A stretch of 41,306 bases of DNA from Anaerolineaceae bacterium 4572_78 (lineage in GTDB: Bacteria; Chloroflexota; Anaerolineae; 4572-78), in assembly GCA_002084875.1 (NCBI GenBank), contig NBMH01000084.1:1-41306 (forward strand), written 5' to 3'. The position numbers and the translations under genes were made by a program. Below, piece by piece: positions 1-8,040 of the stretch; the first letter of the stretch is position 1, and every line of letters begins with the position of its first letter. The notes below the pieces were generated by a model that was given only the letters and a program-made list of their open reading frames with translations, searched no databases and had not been told where the DNA came from.

Positions 1-287
1 ATAGTCAACAGTAAACCAGCAAATGGGATAATTGCCCACAAGGGCATTTCTAAAACAGAATGAGCGTTATGTTCCATAAGTATAATACAAAATCCTCGTA
101 TGTCAGGAAGGATGCCTGACCACATTAAATGTTAAATAAAACTATTTTTAATAGTACACCAGATTTTCCAAAATAGCAAACAAGATGGTGTTTAATTATA
201 ATATTTTGTAGGATTGGATGCATCGTTATGAAAACAAGAGAAGCAGGAGGCTATAGAAAACATGTGTCATGTAAAGTGAACTATCTA
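1..287. other. Gene-free left edge with a small inverted repeat
   Basis: No convincing reading frame is seen here. The only structure is an inverted repeat at 102-120, where GTCAGG pairs with CCTGAC across a 7-nt loop. It lies well beyond the stop of the GrpB-like gene, which is read leftward, so it could be a weak terminator or a scattered repeat. Confidence 0.4.
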
Positions 288-752
288 TCACACATTTCTA
301 GCCCCATCTAAAACACTATTAATCAAATCACTTTTTGCTTCAGAGTACATGGTACGTGCATACTTAAACTCTTTTGCTAATTCTATTTTCAAATGGAAAT
401 ATGCTTCCCTAGCTTTAGGATTGTTCCGCAGAATATCTCTGAAGATGAGACGTTCTTCTACTGTTTTGGTATCATGCTCAACAATATGTAAATGATGAGT
501 GCGTTGTTCGCCTGGTTTTCCTTTACGAAAAAATCTGCGGTTGCCGTTAGGAGGGTAAGCAGTGTAGATGTAGCCAATATCTTCTAAAGGCTCGATGCAC
601 TTTTCAAAATCAGGCAATCTTGGCACAGTAGCAATCATGTCAATAATAGGCTTGGCGGCTAGATTTGGGACAGCTGTACTGCCGATGTGGTGAATATCAA
701 TGACGACTCCATCTAATGTTTCTTTTAATGTTTGTGCTTCTTTTTCGTACAT
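288..752 (-). CDS. GrpB-family (UPF0157) nucleotidyltransferase-like protein, N-terminus truncated
   Basis: The protein carries the GrpB signature HIGSTAVPNLAAKPIIDM near its start, followed by the usual RFFRKG and HHLHI segments. GrpB proteins adopt a nucleotidyltransferase-like fold; their cellular role is poorly known. Family members normally begin some 15-20 residues earlier with a Tyr-Asn-Pro-Glu-Trp motif. That motif (NPEWEF) is encoded directly upstream in the same frame, back to an in-frame TGA at 789-791, but has no start codon there. The listed ATG at 752 is therefore either a fallback start or the frame was once continued from the overlapping upstream ATPase frame. The body of the domain seems complete. 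The family call is firm; whether the gene is functional is uncertain. Confidence 0.8.
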   Translation of the reverse strand: MYEKEAQTLKETLDGVVIDIHHIGSTAVPNLAAKPIIDMIATVPRLPDFEKCIEPLEDIGYIYTAYPPNGNRRFFRKGKPGEQRTHHLHIVEHDTKTVEERLIFRDILRNNPKAREAYFHLKIELAKEFKYARTMYSEAKSDLINSVLDGARNV

Positions 753-1084
753 AAATTCCCATTCGGGGTTGTGTTTCGGATTTCTTCTTCATCGCATGTC
801 AATCGAAATGCAAAAATCAAATTATCAAGATCAGCCAATGAATGATATAATTGGGCTAATTTTTCTGGAGTTTCAAATATGTGGCTGATAACAAAATTAT
901 GATGTCTTCTTCCTTGGTAGAAATTAACAAGGTATTGAATTATCTCATAAGGATTATCCTTATCAGCTGTATTAGTACCAATATAATCCCTATTAATCAT
1001 AACACCGTTTGCAAGGTACGGTAGGAGTTCCCAAGAAACTTCCGTTTTCCCTACACCAATAGAACCATTAATAATAATAATCAT
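725..1084 (-). CDS. P-loop ATPase/kinase, C-terminally truncated
   Basis: The protein opens with a clean Walker A motif, GSIGVGKT, at residues 7-14 after a hydrophobic beta strand (MIIIIN). This is typical of small AAA/zeta-toxin-like or nucleoside-kinase-like P-loop proteins of about 170-190 aa. Here only 119 aa remain. Sequence resembling the family runs to about FRLTCDEEEIR, after which the frame reads a low-complexity tail (TTPNGN...KKKHKH) that is simply the GrpB N-terminal codons read in the wrong frame. The two genes overlap by 28 nt. This pattern suggests a deletion that joined the front of an ATPase gene to the front of a GrpB gene out of frame. A ribosome-binding site (AGGT) precedes the ATG. 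It may be a non-functional remnant. Confidence 0.6.
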   Translation of the reverse strand: MIIIINGSIGVGKTEVSWELLPYLANGVMINRDYIGTNTADKDNPYEIIQYLVNFYQGRRHHNFVISHIFETPEKLAQLYHSLADLDNLIFAFRLTCDEEEIRNTTPNGNLCTKKKHKH

Positions 1085-1098
1085 AACTAACCTCCAAA

Positions 1099-1830
1099 TC
1101 AGTTTGTTTTATACGTAATATCTACTTTTTGAAAACCAAGTTGATACAAAAAATCACGTAATTGAGCTGTTGCGACCTGTTCTGCCGTAGCAAGAATATT
1201 GGTTTCTGTTACTGCCCAATCTCTCATTTGAGTACGGGCTTGGTCAAGTGCTTCGAGTTCTAAGCCATCATAATTTGCAAATGGCCACCAGCCGCCACTT
1301 GCATCATAAACACGTGACTCATCTGGTAATGATTCAACTCGCGTAATTGTTGCATGTGGTAAAACTAAACTTACAGATGTGCCATTAACCTGAATGGCAT
1401 CATCATCAAGATTGCTCATGTCAATACCAGCTTCAACCATGCCAACAGCGAGTAAAAAAATCCTTTTCTCACCAATATTGAGAAAGCCACCCTGTCGTAC
1501 ACGTTCTACCATAACTTGGGTTTTATATTCAATTGTGGTTAAGTTGCCAAATTCATGAATATCAACAACAATTGGTGTTGGCAATGGTGTTATGGTTGCG
1601 GTTGGGATAGGTGTCATAGTTGGCGGCGGTGTCACAGTCGGAAACGGTGTTAATGTACATGTGGCTGTGCTGGTTGGTTTTGGTGTTGGCCAATCTTCAA
1701 CATGTACCGTCGATTCTACAACAGAATAACCTATACCAAAATTTCCCTTTAAGGCAAAAATAAGTATACTTAGGATAAGTATGATTACAATAGAACTCAG
1801 AGCAAGGTAAAAAAGTTGCTTGTTATTCAA
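1099..1830 (-). CDS. DUF4230 domain protein, membrane-anchored
   Basis: A single membrane segment (about residues 7-26) is followed by a Pro/Thr-rich linker (about 48-86) built of PTP-like steps and then a DUF4230-type domain beginning at IVVDIHEFGNLTTIEYK. DUF4230 proteins are anchored extracytoplasmic proteins of unknown function; the conserved start of the domain (hydrophobic strand, then LTT and a Tyr) is visible here. The start is supported by AGGAGG upstream of the ATG. The gene lies 14 nt downstream of the truncated ATPase start on the same strand. Length (243 aa) is normal for this family. Confidence 0.75.
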   Translation of the reverse strand: MNNKQLFYLALSSIVIILILSILIFALKGNFGIGYSVVESTVHVEDWPTPKPTSTATCTLTPFPTVTPPPTMTPIPTATITPLPTPIVVDIHEFGNLTTIEYKTQVMVERVRQGGFLNIGEKRIFLLAVGMVEAGIDMSNLDDDAIQVNGTSVSLVLPHATITRVESLPDESRVYDASGGWWPFANYDGLELEALDQARTQMRDWAVTETNILATAEQVATAQLRDFLYQLGFQKVDITYKTN

Positions 1831-1865
1831 TGTTATTCCTCCTTGTGCAACAACTCTATGTTTTT

Positions 1866-1871
1866 ATTATA
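1866..1871 (-). promoter_or_regulatory. Possible -10 element for the DUF4230 gene
   Basis: TATAAT is found on the minus strand 35 nt before the DUF4230 ATG. No good -35 box lies at the usual distance, so this is only a candidate in an AT-rich stretch. Confidence 0.3.
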
Positions 1872-1999
1872 GCAAATTTTTTGGTTTTGAAAAATAGTAA
1901 ACTTGTCCTAAAATATTACAATTTGTGCAAGTCAACTACCAACTGAGCCTACGGTATCAGTGGATTTTCTTGCCTCATTTTTGATAAAAGGAAATAGTT

Positions 2000-3610
2000 A
2001 TGCGAACATTTTTCTCTTATGGACCGTTAAGAAAAACACAACATTATTATGTGCCTCGTACAGAATTGATTGATTTTGGCATCGAGCAATTGCGGGGTGA
2101 ACCTTATGAAGAAGGTGGGCATTATATAACCATCTGGGCTCCACGTCAGCGGGGCAAGTCATGGATAATGGCTAATGTTTTGTGGGAATTGCAAAAGGAT
2201 GAGCGGTTTGATGTCGTAAATTTGAGTCTACAAACTTTGACAGATGAAGATGATACCAATTATGTCTTACAAGCTTTGGCTAAAGACATCTATCATCAGC
2301 TAGGAATGAATCAGCCAAATATTAATGGTAGACGAGATTTTGAATCCCTGTTTGCAAAAGGAACATTAAAAAAACCTTTGATTTTAATTGTGGATGAATT
2401 TGATTCCTTGCCCCCCAAAGTAATAGGGCATGTAGTGAGGATATTTCGGAACATGTACAATTTGAGGTATCAGAGCTCCCTTCCGACTGAACAAAAACCA
2501 TACTTGTTGCATGGAATAGCATTGATTGGAGTACAGGCAGTGTTAGGAGTAGATACCATGAGCGGTTCGCCTTTCAATGTGCAACGTAGCATGCACATTC
2601 CCAATTTGACTTATGAAGAAGTGAACTCCATGTTTCATTGGTACGAGCGTGAAAGTGAACAAATTGTTGAACAAGAAGTGATTGATAGATTATTTCATGT
2701 CTTGCAAGGGCAACCAGGTTTGACAGGTTGGTTTGGTGAACTTCTGACTGAGACGTATAACAAGCATAATCCCACCATTACCATGAAAGATTTTGACTTG
2801 GTTTATAAAACTGCTTTGCAAGCCTTACCCAATGCCAATGTTATGAATATTGTTAGCAAGGCAAAACAAGAACCTCATCGAGAAACCGTCTTGAAACTTT
2901 TTGACACAGATGAACCTTTACACTTTGAATATGAAAATCTAAGTACACAATTTTTATATCTGAATGGTGTGATAGATGAGGAACTAGGTGAAGAAAACAA
3001 ACGATTTATGAAATTTCCAAGCCAGTTTGTGCAAGAGCGATTATTTGCATATTTTTCACACATGCTCTACCAAGATATTAACCGCTTATATGACCCTTTC
3101 ATGGATTTATCACCCTATATCAGCGATACAACCTTGAATATCAAAGGTGTTTTGCAACTCTATGAGCAGTATGTCCATAAAAATAAAGGTTGGTTATTTC
3201 GTGATGCTCCGAGGCGGAAGACTGATTTTCGCATAATGGAAGCGACTTATCATTTCAATTTGTTCATGTATTTGAGCAAGTTTTTACGACGGCATGGTGG
3301 GCAAGTAACTCCTGAATTTCCGACAGGGAATGGTGAGGTTGATTTGATTGTTAGATATGGTGGGAGAGTTTATGCCATTGAAGTGAAAAATTTTAGTGGT
3401 GCTTATGAGTTGAAAAAAGGGATTAAACAAGCCGCCAAATACGGCAAAAAACTATGCTTGACTGAAATTATCCTAGCTATGTTTGTGGAAAATATCCCCG
3501 ATGATTTTCGACAAAAGCATGAAGTGATTGAGATAGACACGAAAACGAGTGTAACTGTAGAAGTTGTTTTTGTGGACGTGATTCAGCCTAATGTACTTAA
3601 TAAAAAATGA
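2000..3610 (+). CDS. ATP-binding protein with C-terminal PD-(D/E)XK nuclease-like domain (copy 1, full length)
   Basis: The N-terminal half is a P-loop ATPase: Walker A-like APRQRGKSW at 48-56 (Ala replaces the first Gly) and Walker B LILIVDEFDSLPP near 128-138. The middle is helical. Near the C-terminus comes a PD-(D/E)XK-like core with GEVDLIV (Asp about 447) followed by AIEVKN (Glu about 459, Lys about 461) and a helix with KQAAKYGKK. The layout resembles the AAA-ATPase-like/PDDEXK_9 families, known mainly as uncharacterised mobile or defence-associated proteins. Function is not established. An AGGA ribosome-binding site precedes the ATG. A shortened paralogue lies at 22528-23473 on the other strand, nearly identical over much of the ATPase part. 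The stop codon sits inside a strong terminator hairpin. Confidence 0.8.
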   Translation: MRTFFSYGPLRKTQHYYVPRTELIDFGIEQLRGEPYEEGGHYITIWAPRQRGKSWIMANVLWELQKDERFDVVNLSLQTLTDEDDTNYVLQALAKDIYHQLGMNQPNINGRRDFESLFAKGTLKKPLILIVDEFDSLPPKVIGHVVRIFRNMYNLRYQSSLPTEQKPYLLHGIALIGVQAVLGVDTMSGSPFNVQRSMHIPNLTYEEVNSMFHWYERESEQIVEQEVIDRLFHVLQGQPGLTGWFGELLTETYNKHNPTITMKDFDLVYKTALQALPNANVMNIVSKAKQEPHRETVLKLFDTDEPLHFEYENLSTQFLYLNGVIDEELGEENKRFMKFPSQFVQERLFAYFSHMLYQDINRLYDPFMDLSPYISDTTLNIKGVLQLYEQYVHKNKGWLFRDAPRRKTDFRIMEATYHFNLFMYLSKFLRRHGGQVTPEFPTGNGEVDLIVRYGGRVYAIEVKNFSGAYELKKGIKQAAKYGKKLCLTEIILAMFVENIPDDFRQKHEVIEIDTKTSVTVEVVFVDVIQPNVLNKK

Positions 3611-3647
3611 GAGTCCTTCAAGGTACAAAGTACCTTGAAGGACTCTC
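3609..3647. terminator. Perfect 18-bp hairpin between convergent genes
   Basis: GAGAGTCCTTCAAGGTAC pairs perfectly with GTACCTTGAAGGACTCTC around an AAA loop. The left arm begins in the TGA stop codon of the ATPase gene, and the pyrophosphatase gene ends on the other strand at 3696, so it can serve both directions. There is no strong U-run, so the exact mechanism is unclear. Confidence 0.8.
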
Positions 3648-3695
3648 CCATCTCTCACCTATGAGGAACAAAGTACATCGTAGATGTCCAACTAT

Positions 3696-6074
3696 TTAAC
3701 CTCCAAAAAAATTAATTACTAAGGTGATTAAACCTTGCCCGTTTGCTATCCAAGCTGTTAAACCAGCAAAGACAATTGATACCATTGACATTAATTTGAT
3801 GAGAATATTCAGTGATGGACCAGTGGTATCTTTGAATGGGTCACCAACGGTATCCCCAACCACTGTAGCCTTGTGAATTTCAGAACCTTTTCCACCAAGC
3901 GGACTATCTTTGGAACTTTTTTCGACATGCTTTTTAGCATTGTCCCAAGCTCCACCAGCATTTGCCATCATGACTGCCATGACAAATCCTGTGGTTAATC
4001 CACCCGCTAATAAGCCTAATATCCCTGCTACACCAAATAAAATACCGATAATCACTGGCACTGCAATTGCCAATGAAGATGGTAAAATCATTTCTCGTTG
4101 GGCACTCGCGGTACTGATTTCTACACAACGGGCATAATCAGGAGTTTGTGTCCCTTCCATGATGCCAGGCATTTCTCTAAACTGACGGCGAACTTCAGCT
4201 ACCATTTCTCCAGCTGCTCGTCCGACTGCACTCATCGTTAGTGATGAGAAATAAAATACGGTCATGCCACCAGCAAAAAGTCCTACTAACACGGCAGGGT
4301 TGAGTAGGCTTATATCATAATAAGTGGAAAAGTCTTGCAAAGCCATATCTTGAACTCGCATTATTTCTCCGCCAACATTAAGGTCAACAACACCAAGCAA
4401 GTGAACTAGCTTAAAGCGGATTTCTTCCATGTAAGCAGCTAATAAAGCTAAAGCCGTTAGAGCGGCTGAACCAATGGCAAATCCTTTTCCTGTAGCAGCA
4501 GTCGTATTTCCTAGTGCATCTAATTGGTCAGTTCGTGCCCGTACTTCGGGAGGTAAACCAGCCATTTCAGCATTCCCACCAGCATTATCGGCAACAGGAC
4601 CATAAGCATCGGTGGCTAATGTTAGCCCTAGTGTTGACAGCATGCTGACCGCAGCTAGACCAACACCATACAGTCCTAACAAGGCATTGACTGATCCACC
4701 TGCAATATAATAACTAATAGCAATGGCACTTGCTACTGCAATAACAGGAATAGCCGTTGATTCCATGCCGACTGCTAAACCACTAATAATCACTGTAGCG
4801 GCACCTGTTTTGCCTTGTTTGACAATACTTTGTGTTGGCTTAAATTCATCAGAAGTATAAAACTCTGTAGCCTTGCCAATAACAAGCCCAGCGACAAGTC
4901 CAGTCACAATTGCTCCCCAAAGCCCAAGTATATTATTCAAGCCAAGTATATATAGCAAGCCAAAGGAAACAACAGCGATGATAGCAGAAATAATAATCAC
5001 ACTATTGTGCAAAGCACCCATCAATTGGCTCATTGAGGCATCTTCATCTGCCTTAACGAGATAGACACCACCGATAGAAAGTAACACACCAAAAGCGGCA
5101 ATAATCATTGGGGCAGAAAAATATAGTAACTCTGTTGTCAATATACCTTTACCTCCCAAAAATGCTCCACCAGTGCGGATGGTCTCGGTGGCAACAGCTG
5201 CGACACCTAATGCAGCGGTGGCTCGAATTGAACCAGTGAATGACTCATACAAGTCAGCACCCATGCCCGCCACATCACCAACGTTGTCCCCAACATTATC
5301 GGCGATTGTAGCTGGATTACGTGGGTCATCTTCGGGAATACCCGCTTCTACTTTTCCTACCAAGTCGGCTCCCACATCAGCCGCTTTGGTATAAATTCCT
5401 CCACCTACACGAGCAAACAACGCTTGTGTAGAAGCACCCATAGCGGCACTAAGCAAAATTACACTCATTTGGGCAAGATGGGCTTCTGCACCAAAAAATG
5501 AGACTGGAATCACATAATACAGCACTAGAAACCAAACTGCCAAGTCAAGCATGGCAAAACCGACCACTGATAGTCCCATGACTGCTCCACTGCGAAAGGC
5601 AACTTGCAAGCCTCCATTTAAGCTTTTGCTAGCTGCATGAGCCGTTCGTGCCGAAGCATTTGTTGCGGTTCTCATGCCAATATATCCCGTCAAAGCAGAG
5701 AATCCTCCTCCTGTAATGAAGGCAAATGGCACTAACCAATTTTGCAATTTAAAGTAAGACATCACCACAAGGATGATAAACAGTACTACAAATGCAATAG
5801 CAACAATTCGGTATTGCCTTGACAAATAAGCCATTGCCCCATCGCGAACATTTTGGGCAATTTCAGCCATGAGTTCCGTACCTTCGCTTTTCTTCATGAT
5901 TTCGTTATAGAAAACATAAGCGAAAATCAGTGCTACAAATGCACTAATAGGAACTGACCACCACAACCATGGCAATGCCTCACGTCCTGCATCAGGTGAC
6001 TCCTGAGCCATCATCATCACTGGGTGTAACAACATTAAAAACAATGTGCCTATAAACAGGCTAAATCGTGACAT
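3696..6074 (-). CDS. hppA: K+-dependent membrane-bound pyrophosphatase (H+ or Na+ pump)
   Basis: This integral membrane enzyme couples hydrolysis of pyrophosphate to ion pumping across the membrane. The substrate-binding signature DVGADLVGKVE is present near residue 232, followed by DDPRNPATIADNVGDNVGD. The motif GNTTAATGKG (near 521) has Ala where K+-independent enzymes have Lys, which marks the K+-dependent subfamily. Whether it pumps H+ or Na+ cannot be decided by eye. The N-terminus looks like a signal/first membrane segment (MSRFSLFIGTLFLMLLH). Start choice: AGGAGG at 6084-6089 lies 9 nt before this ATG; a second AGGAGG at 6133-6138 could serve an in-frame TTG at 6119, giving 15 extra residues. 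With the smaller start the protein has 792 aa. It follows trkA and trkH on the same strand, fitting its need for K+. Confidence 0.95.
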   Translation of the reverse strand: MSRFSLFIGTLFLMLLHPVMMMAQESPDAGREALPWLWWSVPISAFVALIFAYVFYNEIMKKSEGTELMAEIAQNVRDGAMAYLSRQYRIVAIAFVVLFIILVVMSYFKLQNWLVPFAFITGGGFSALTGYIGMRTATNASARTAHAASKSLNGGLQVAFRSGAVMGLSVVGFAMLDLAVWFLVLYYVIPVSFFGAEAHLAQMSVILLSAAMGASTQALFARVGGGIYTKAADVGADLVGKVEAGIPEDDPRNPATIADNVGDNVGDVAGMGADLYESFTGSIRATAALGVAAVATETIRTGGAFLGGKGILTTELLYFSAPMIIAAFGVLLSIGGVYLVKADEDASMSQLMGALHNSVIIISAIIAVVSFGLLYILGLNNILGLWGAIVTGLVAGLVIGKATEFYTSDEFKPTQSIVKQGKTGAATVIISGLAVGMESTAIPVIAVASAIAISYYIAGGSVNALLGLYGVGLAAVSMLSTLGLTLATDAYGPVADNAGGNAEMAGLPPEVRARTDQLDALGNTTAATGKGFAIGSAALTALALLAAYMEEIRFKLVHLLGVVDLNVGGEIMRVQDMALQDFSTYYDISLLNPAVLVGLFAGGMTVFYFSSLTMSAVGRAAGEMVAEVRRQFREMPGIMEGTQTPDYARCVEISTASAQREMILPSSLAIAVPVIIGILFGVAGILGLLAGGLTTGFVMAVMMANAGGAWDNAKKHVEKSSKDSPLGGKGSEIHKATVVGDTVGDPFKDTTGPSLNILIKLMSMVSIVFAGLTAWIANGQGLITLVINFFGG

Positions 6075-6151
6075 AAAAATCTTCCTCCTTAGAAAATATT
6101 TGCATACAAACATAAGCAAAACGTGCTTTATCCCTCCTAACTTTTACATTC

Positions 6152-7606
6152 TCATTTCCTCCAAAATGCAGGGGCAAATAAAATTACAACCGTAAACAAT
6201 TCCAGTCTGCCAAGCAACATTAAAAAGGATAAAAACCACTTTCCGAGAGATGGTATTTCAGCATAATTTGAAACTGGACCCACTATGCCAAATCCCGGTC
6301 CAATATTTCCCAATGAAGCGATAACAGACCCCATCGCCGATATAAAATCTAACCCCATACAACTCATGATAAAAGATGACATAATAAAGGTCAACATATA
6401 AATCATGAAAAACGAGAGCACTTTTGACATTACATCAAGAGGAATAGCTTCACCATTCAATCTCACAGGAATAACTGCACGGGGATGGACAAGTCGTTTT
6501 AGCTCGATAAAACTGTTTTTGATTAGCAGTATGATTCGAGCCGTTTTAATCCCGCCGCCTGTAGAACCAGCTGAACCACCAGTAAACATTAGCATGAACA
6601 CCAAAAATGTCAAAGCAGGCACCCATGCCTCATAATCTACGGTGACAAATCCAGTGGTAGTCACAATAGTTAGGACTGTGAAAAGTCCATGACGGAAAGA
6701 TTCTTCAAGGCTAAAATCAGTAGTCATAGATAAACCGCCTGCTAAGCTTATGGCAACCATCAAAATACTACCAGTGTATACTCGAAACTCTTCATTGCCC
6801 CACACTTTTTGAAATCGTCTTTTTAGAGCATAGTAGTGCAGGGAAAAGTTGACTCCAGCAAGATACATGAATAACATGATGACATATTGGGCGAATGGGT
6901 TATCATTATAAAAAGCAATACTATCTTGCTTAGTGGAAAATCCTCCCGTAGCCATTGTAGCAAAGGCATGATTAATGGCATCGAATAAGTTAAGTCCCCC
7001 CAACATCAGCAAAACAATTTCTGACACGGTAAGAAGAACATAGATAAACCATAAACGTTTTGCTGTGCCTGTAACGCGGGGATTGATTTTATCAGGTGTG
7101 GGGCCCGGCACTTCGGCAATGAACAGCTGCATGCCACCGACTCCTAAAATCGGTAAGATAGCTAATGAGAGGACGATGATTCCCATGCCACCAATCCAAT
7201 GAGTCATGCTTCGCCAAAGTAATATTCCTTTGGGCAATGATTCGATGTTGTTGAGGATGGAAGCTCCTGTGGTGGTATATCCCGAAATTGTCTCAAAAAA
7301 AGCATCGGTAAAATTGGGGATGGCTCCACTAAATAAAAATGGTAATGAACCAAAAAAGGACATGATAACCCAGCCGAGTGTGACGATGAGATATCCTTCT
7401 CTGCGTCCCAAATCTCGGGTGTTGATATTGCGAGTCAGTCCCCACATTGCCAAACCTGTAGTGATAGTCATACCACTTGCAAATAGGATTGCTAAAATGT
7501 CATCACTACCATAGTAAATTGAAAAAGGTAAACCAACCAACATCAAGACACCATTAATGCCAAGTAATACACCCAATATGTTTATAACAATTTTTATTTT
7601 TATCAT
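6152..7606 (-). CDS. trkH: TrkH family potassium uptake protein
   Basis: This is the membrane pore subunit of a Trk-type K+ uptake system. It shows the four pore-loop segments expected of the SKT family, each with the filter glycine: GYTTTGAS, ATGGFST, VTTTGFVT and GNIGPGFG. Length (484 aa) is normal and the whole sequence alternates membrane helices and loops. The ATG follows a long gap holding a repeat element after trkA. Its partner, the NAD-binding regulatory subunit TrkA, lies just upstream on the same strand; the K+-dependent pyrophosphatase follows 77 nt downstream. The block is likely co-transcribed, although a double-hairpin repeat between trkA and trkH might weaken read-through. Confidence 0.95.
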   Translation of the reverse strand: MIKIKIVINILGVLLGINGVLMLVGLPFSIYYGSDDILAILFASGMTITTGLAMWGLTRNINTRDLGRREGYLIVTLGWVIMSFFGSLPFLFSGAIPNFTDAFFETISGYTTTGASILNNIESLPKGILLWRSMTHWIGGMGIIVLSLAILPILGVGGMQLFIAEVPGPTPDKINPRVTGTAKRLWFIYVLLTVSEIVLLMLGGLNLFDAINHAFATMATGGFSTKQDSIAFYNDNPFAQYVIMLFMYLAGVNFSLHYYALKRRFQKVWGNEEFRVYTGSILMVAISLAGGLSMTTDFSLEESFRHGLFTVLTIVTTTGFVTVDYEAWVPALTFLVFMLMFTGGSAGSTGGGIKTARIILLIKNSFIELKRLVHPRAVIPVRLNGEAIPLDVMSKVLSFFMIYMLTFIMSSFIMSCMGLDFISAMGSVIASLGNIGPGFGIVGPVSNYAEIPSLGKWFLSFLMLLGRLELFTVVILFAPAFWRK

Positions 7607-7636
7607 GAGATTAAAAAGACCTCACCCCCTAACCTA

Positions 7637-7720
7637 GGACTGTTCAATGCCATTTTTTGACGAGATAAATTGGAGCGTCAAAGCTTGCTTTGACATGAAA
7701 AAGCAAGCTTTTTCGCTCCA
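7637..7720. repeat. Double-hairpin repeat, copy a (between trkA and trkH)
   Basis: The core at 7671-7720 has an outer stem GGAGCG/CGCTCC and two inner palindromes, TCAAAGCTTGCTTTGA and AAAAAGCAAGCTTTTT, joined by CATG. The left flank (7637-7670) matches the left end of the larger terminal-inverted-repeat element at 36616, so this is probably a copy that lost its right end. Confidence 0.85.
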
Positions 7721-7746
7721 CTGTACAATCATTCATGCGGGGAGGG

Positions 7747-8040
7747 TTAATTGAAAAATACTTCAACTTCATGGATAGCATCGGGCAGAGAAAATACGAC
7801 CGCATAATCACCAGGCTTGATGAGGGTACTCCCAATAGTAATAAAACTTTCATTCCCACGCACCACTCCGCCGATAATGGCTCCCGTCGGAAAATTTAAA
7901 TCTTTAATGGGTTTTTTTGTGATTTTCATGCCAGGCTTAACGTAATATTCAAAAATCTCAGCATCAACGCTACTTAGATTAGTCGCCAGCACAATTTCCC
8001 CCTTGCGAATGAATCTGAAAATATAACTAGCCGCAATCAA
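7747..8040 (-). CDS. trkA: TrkA C-terminal fragment (second RCK-C domain)
   Basis: This 97-aa frame reads LIAASYIFRFIRKGEIV... and ends with GDYAVVFSLPDAIHEVEVFF, the typical last domain (RCK-C) of a full-length TrkA. It has no start of its own other than a TTG whose TTGA overlaps the stop of the upstream fragment. In an intact TrkA these residues follow about 16 codons after ENMSY; only 14 nt remain here, so roughly 35 nt appear to be deleted and the frame is shifted. It might still be made by translational coupling across the 4-nt overlap, giving a two-chain TrkA; that is inference. Confidence 0.8.
   Translation of the reverse strand: MIAASYIFRFIRKGEIVLATNLSSVDAEIFEYYVKPGMKITKKPIKDLNFPTGAIIGGVVRGNESFITIGSTLIKPGDYAVVFSLPDAIHEVEVFFN

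Noticed and set aside
7671-7720. Palindromic repeats as CRISPR repeats
   Set aside because: Copies are single and kilobases apart with no regular spacers and no cas genes.
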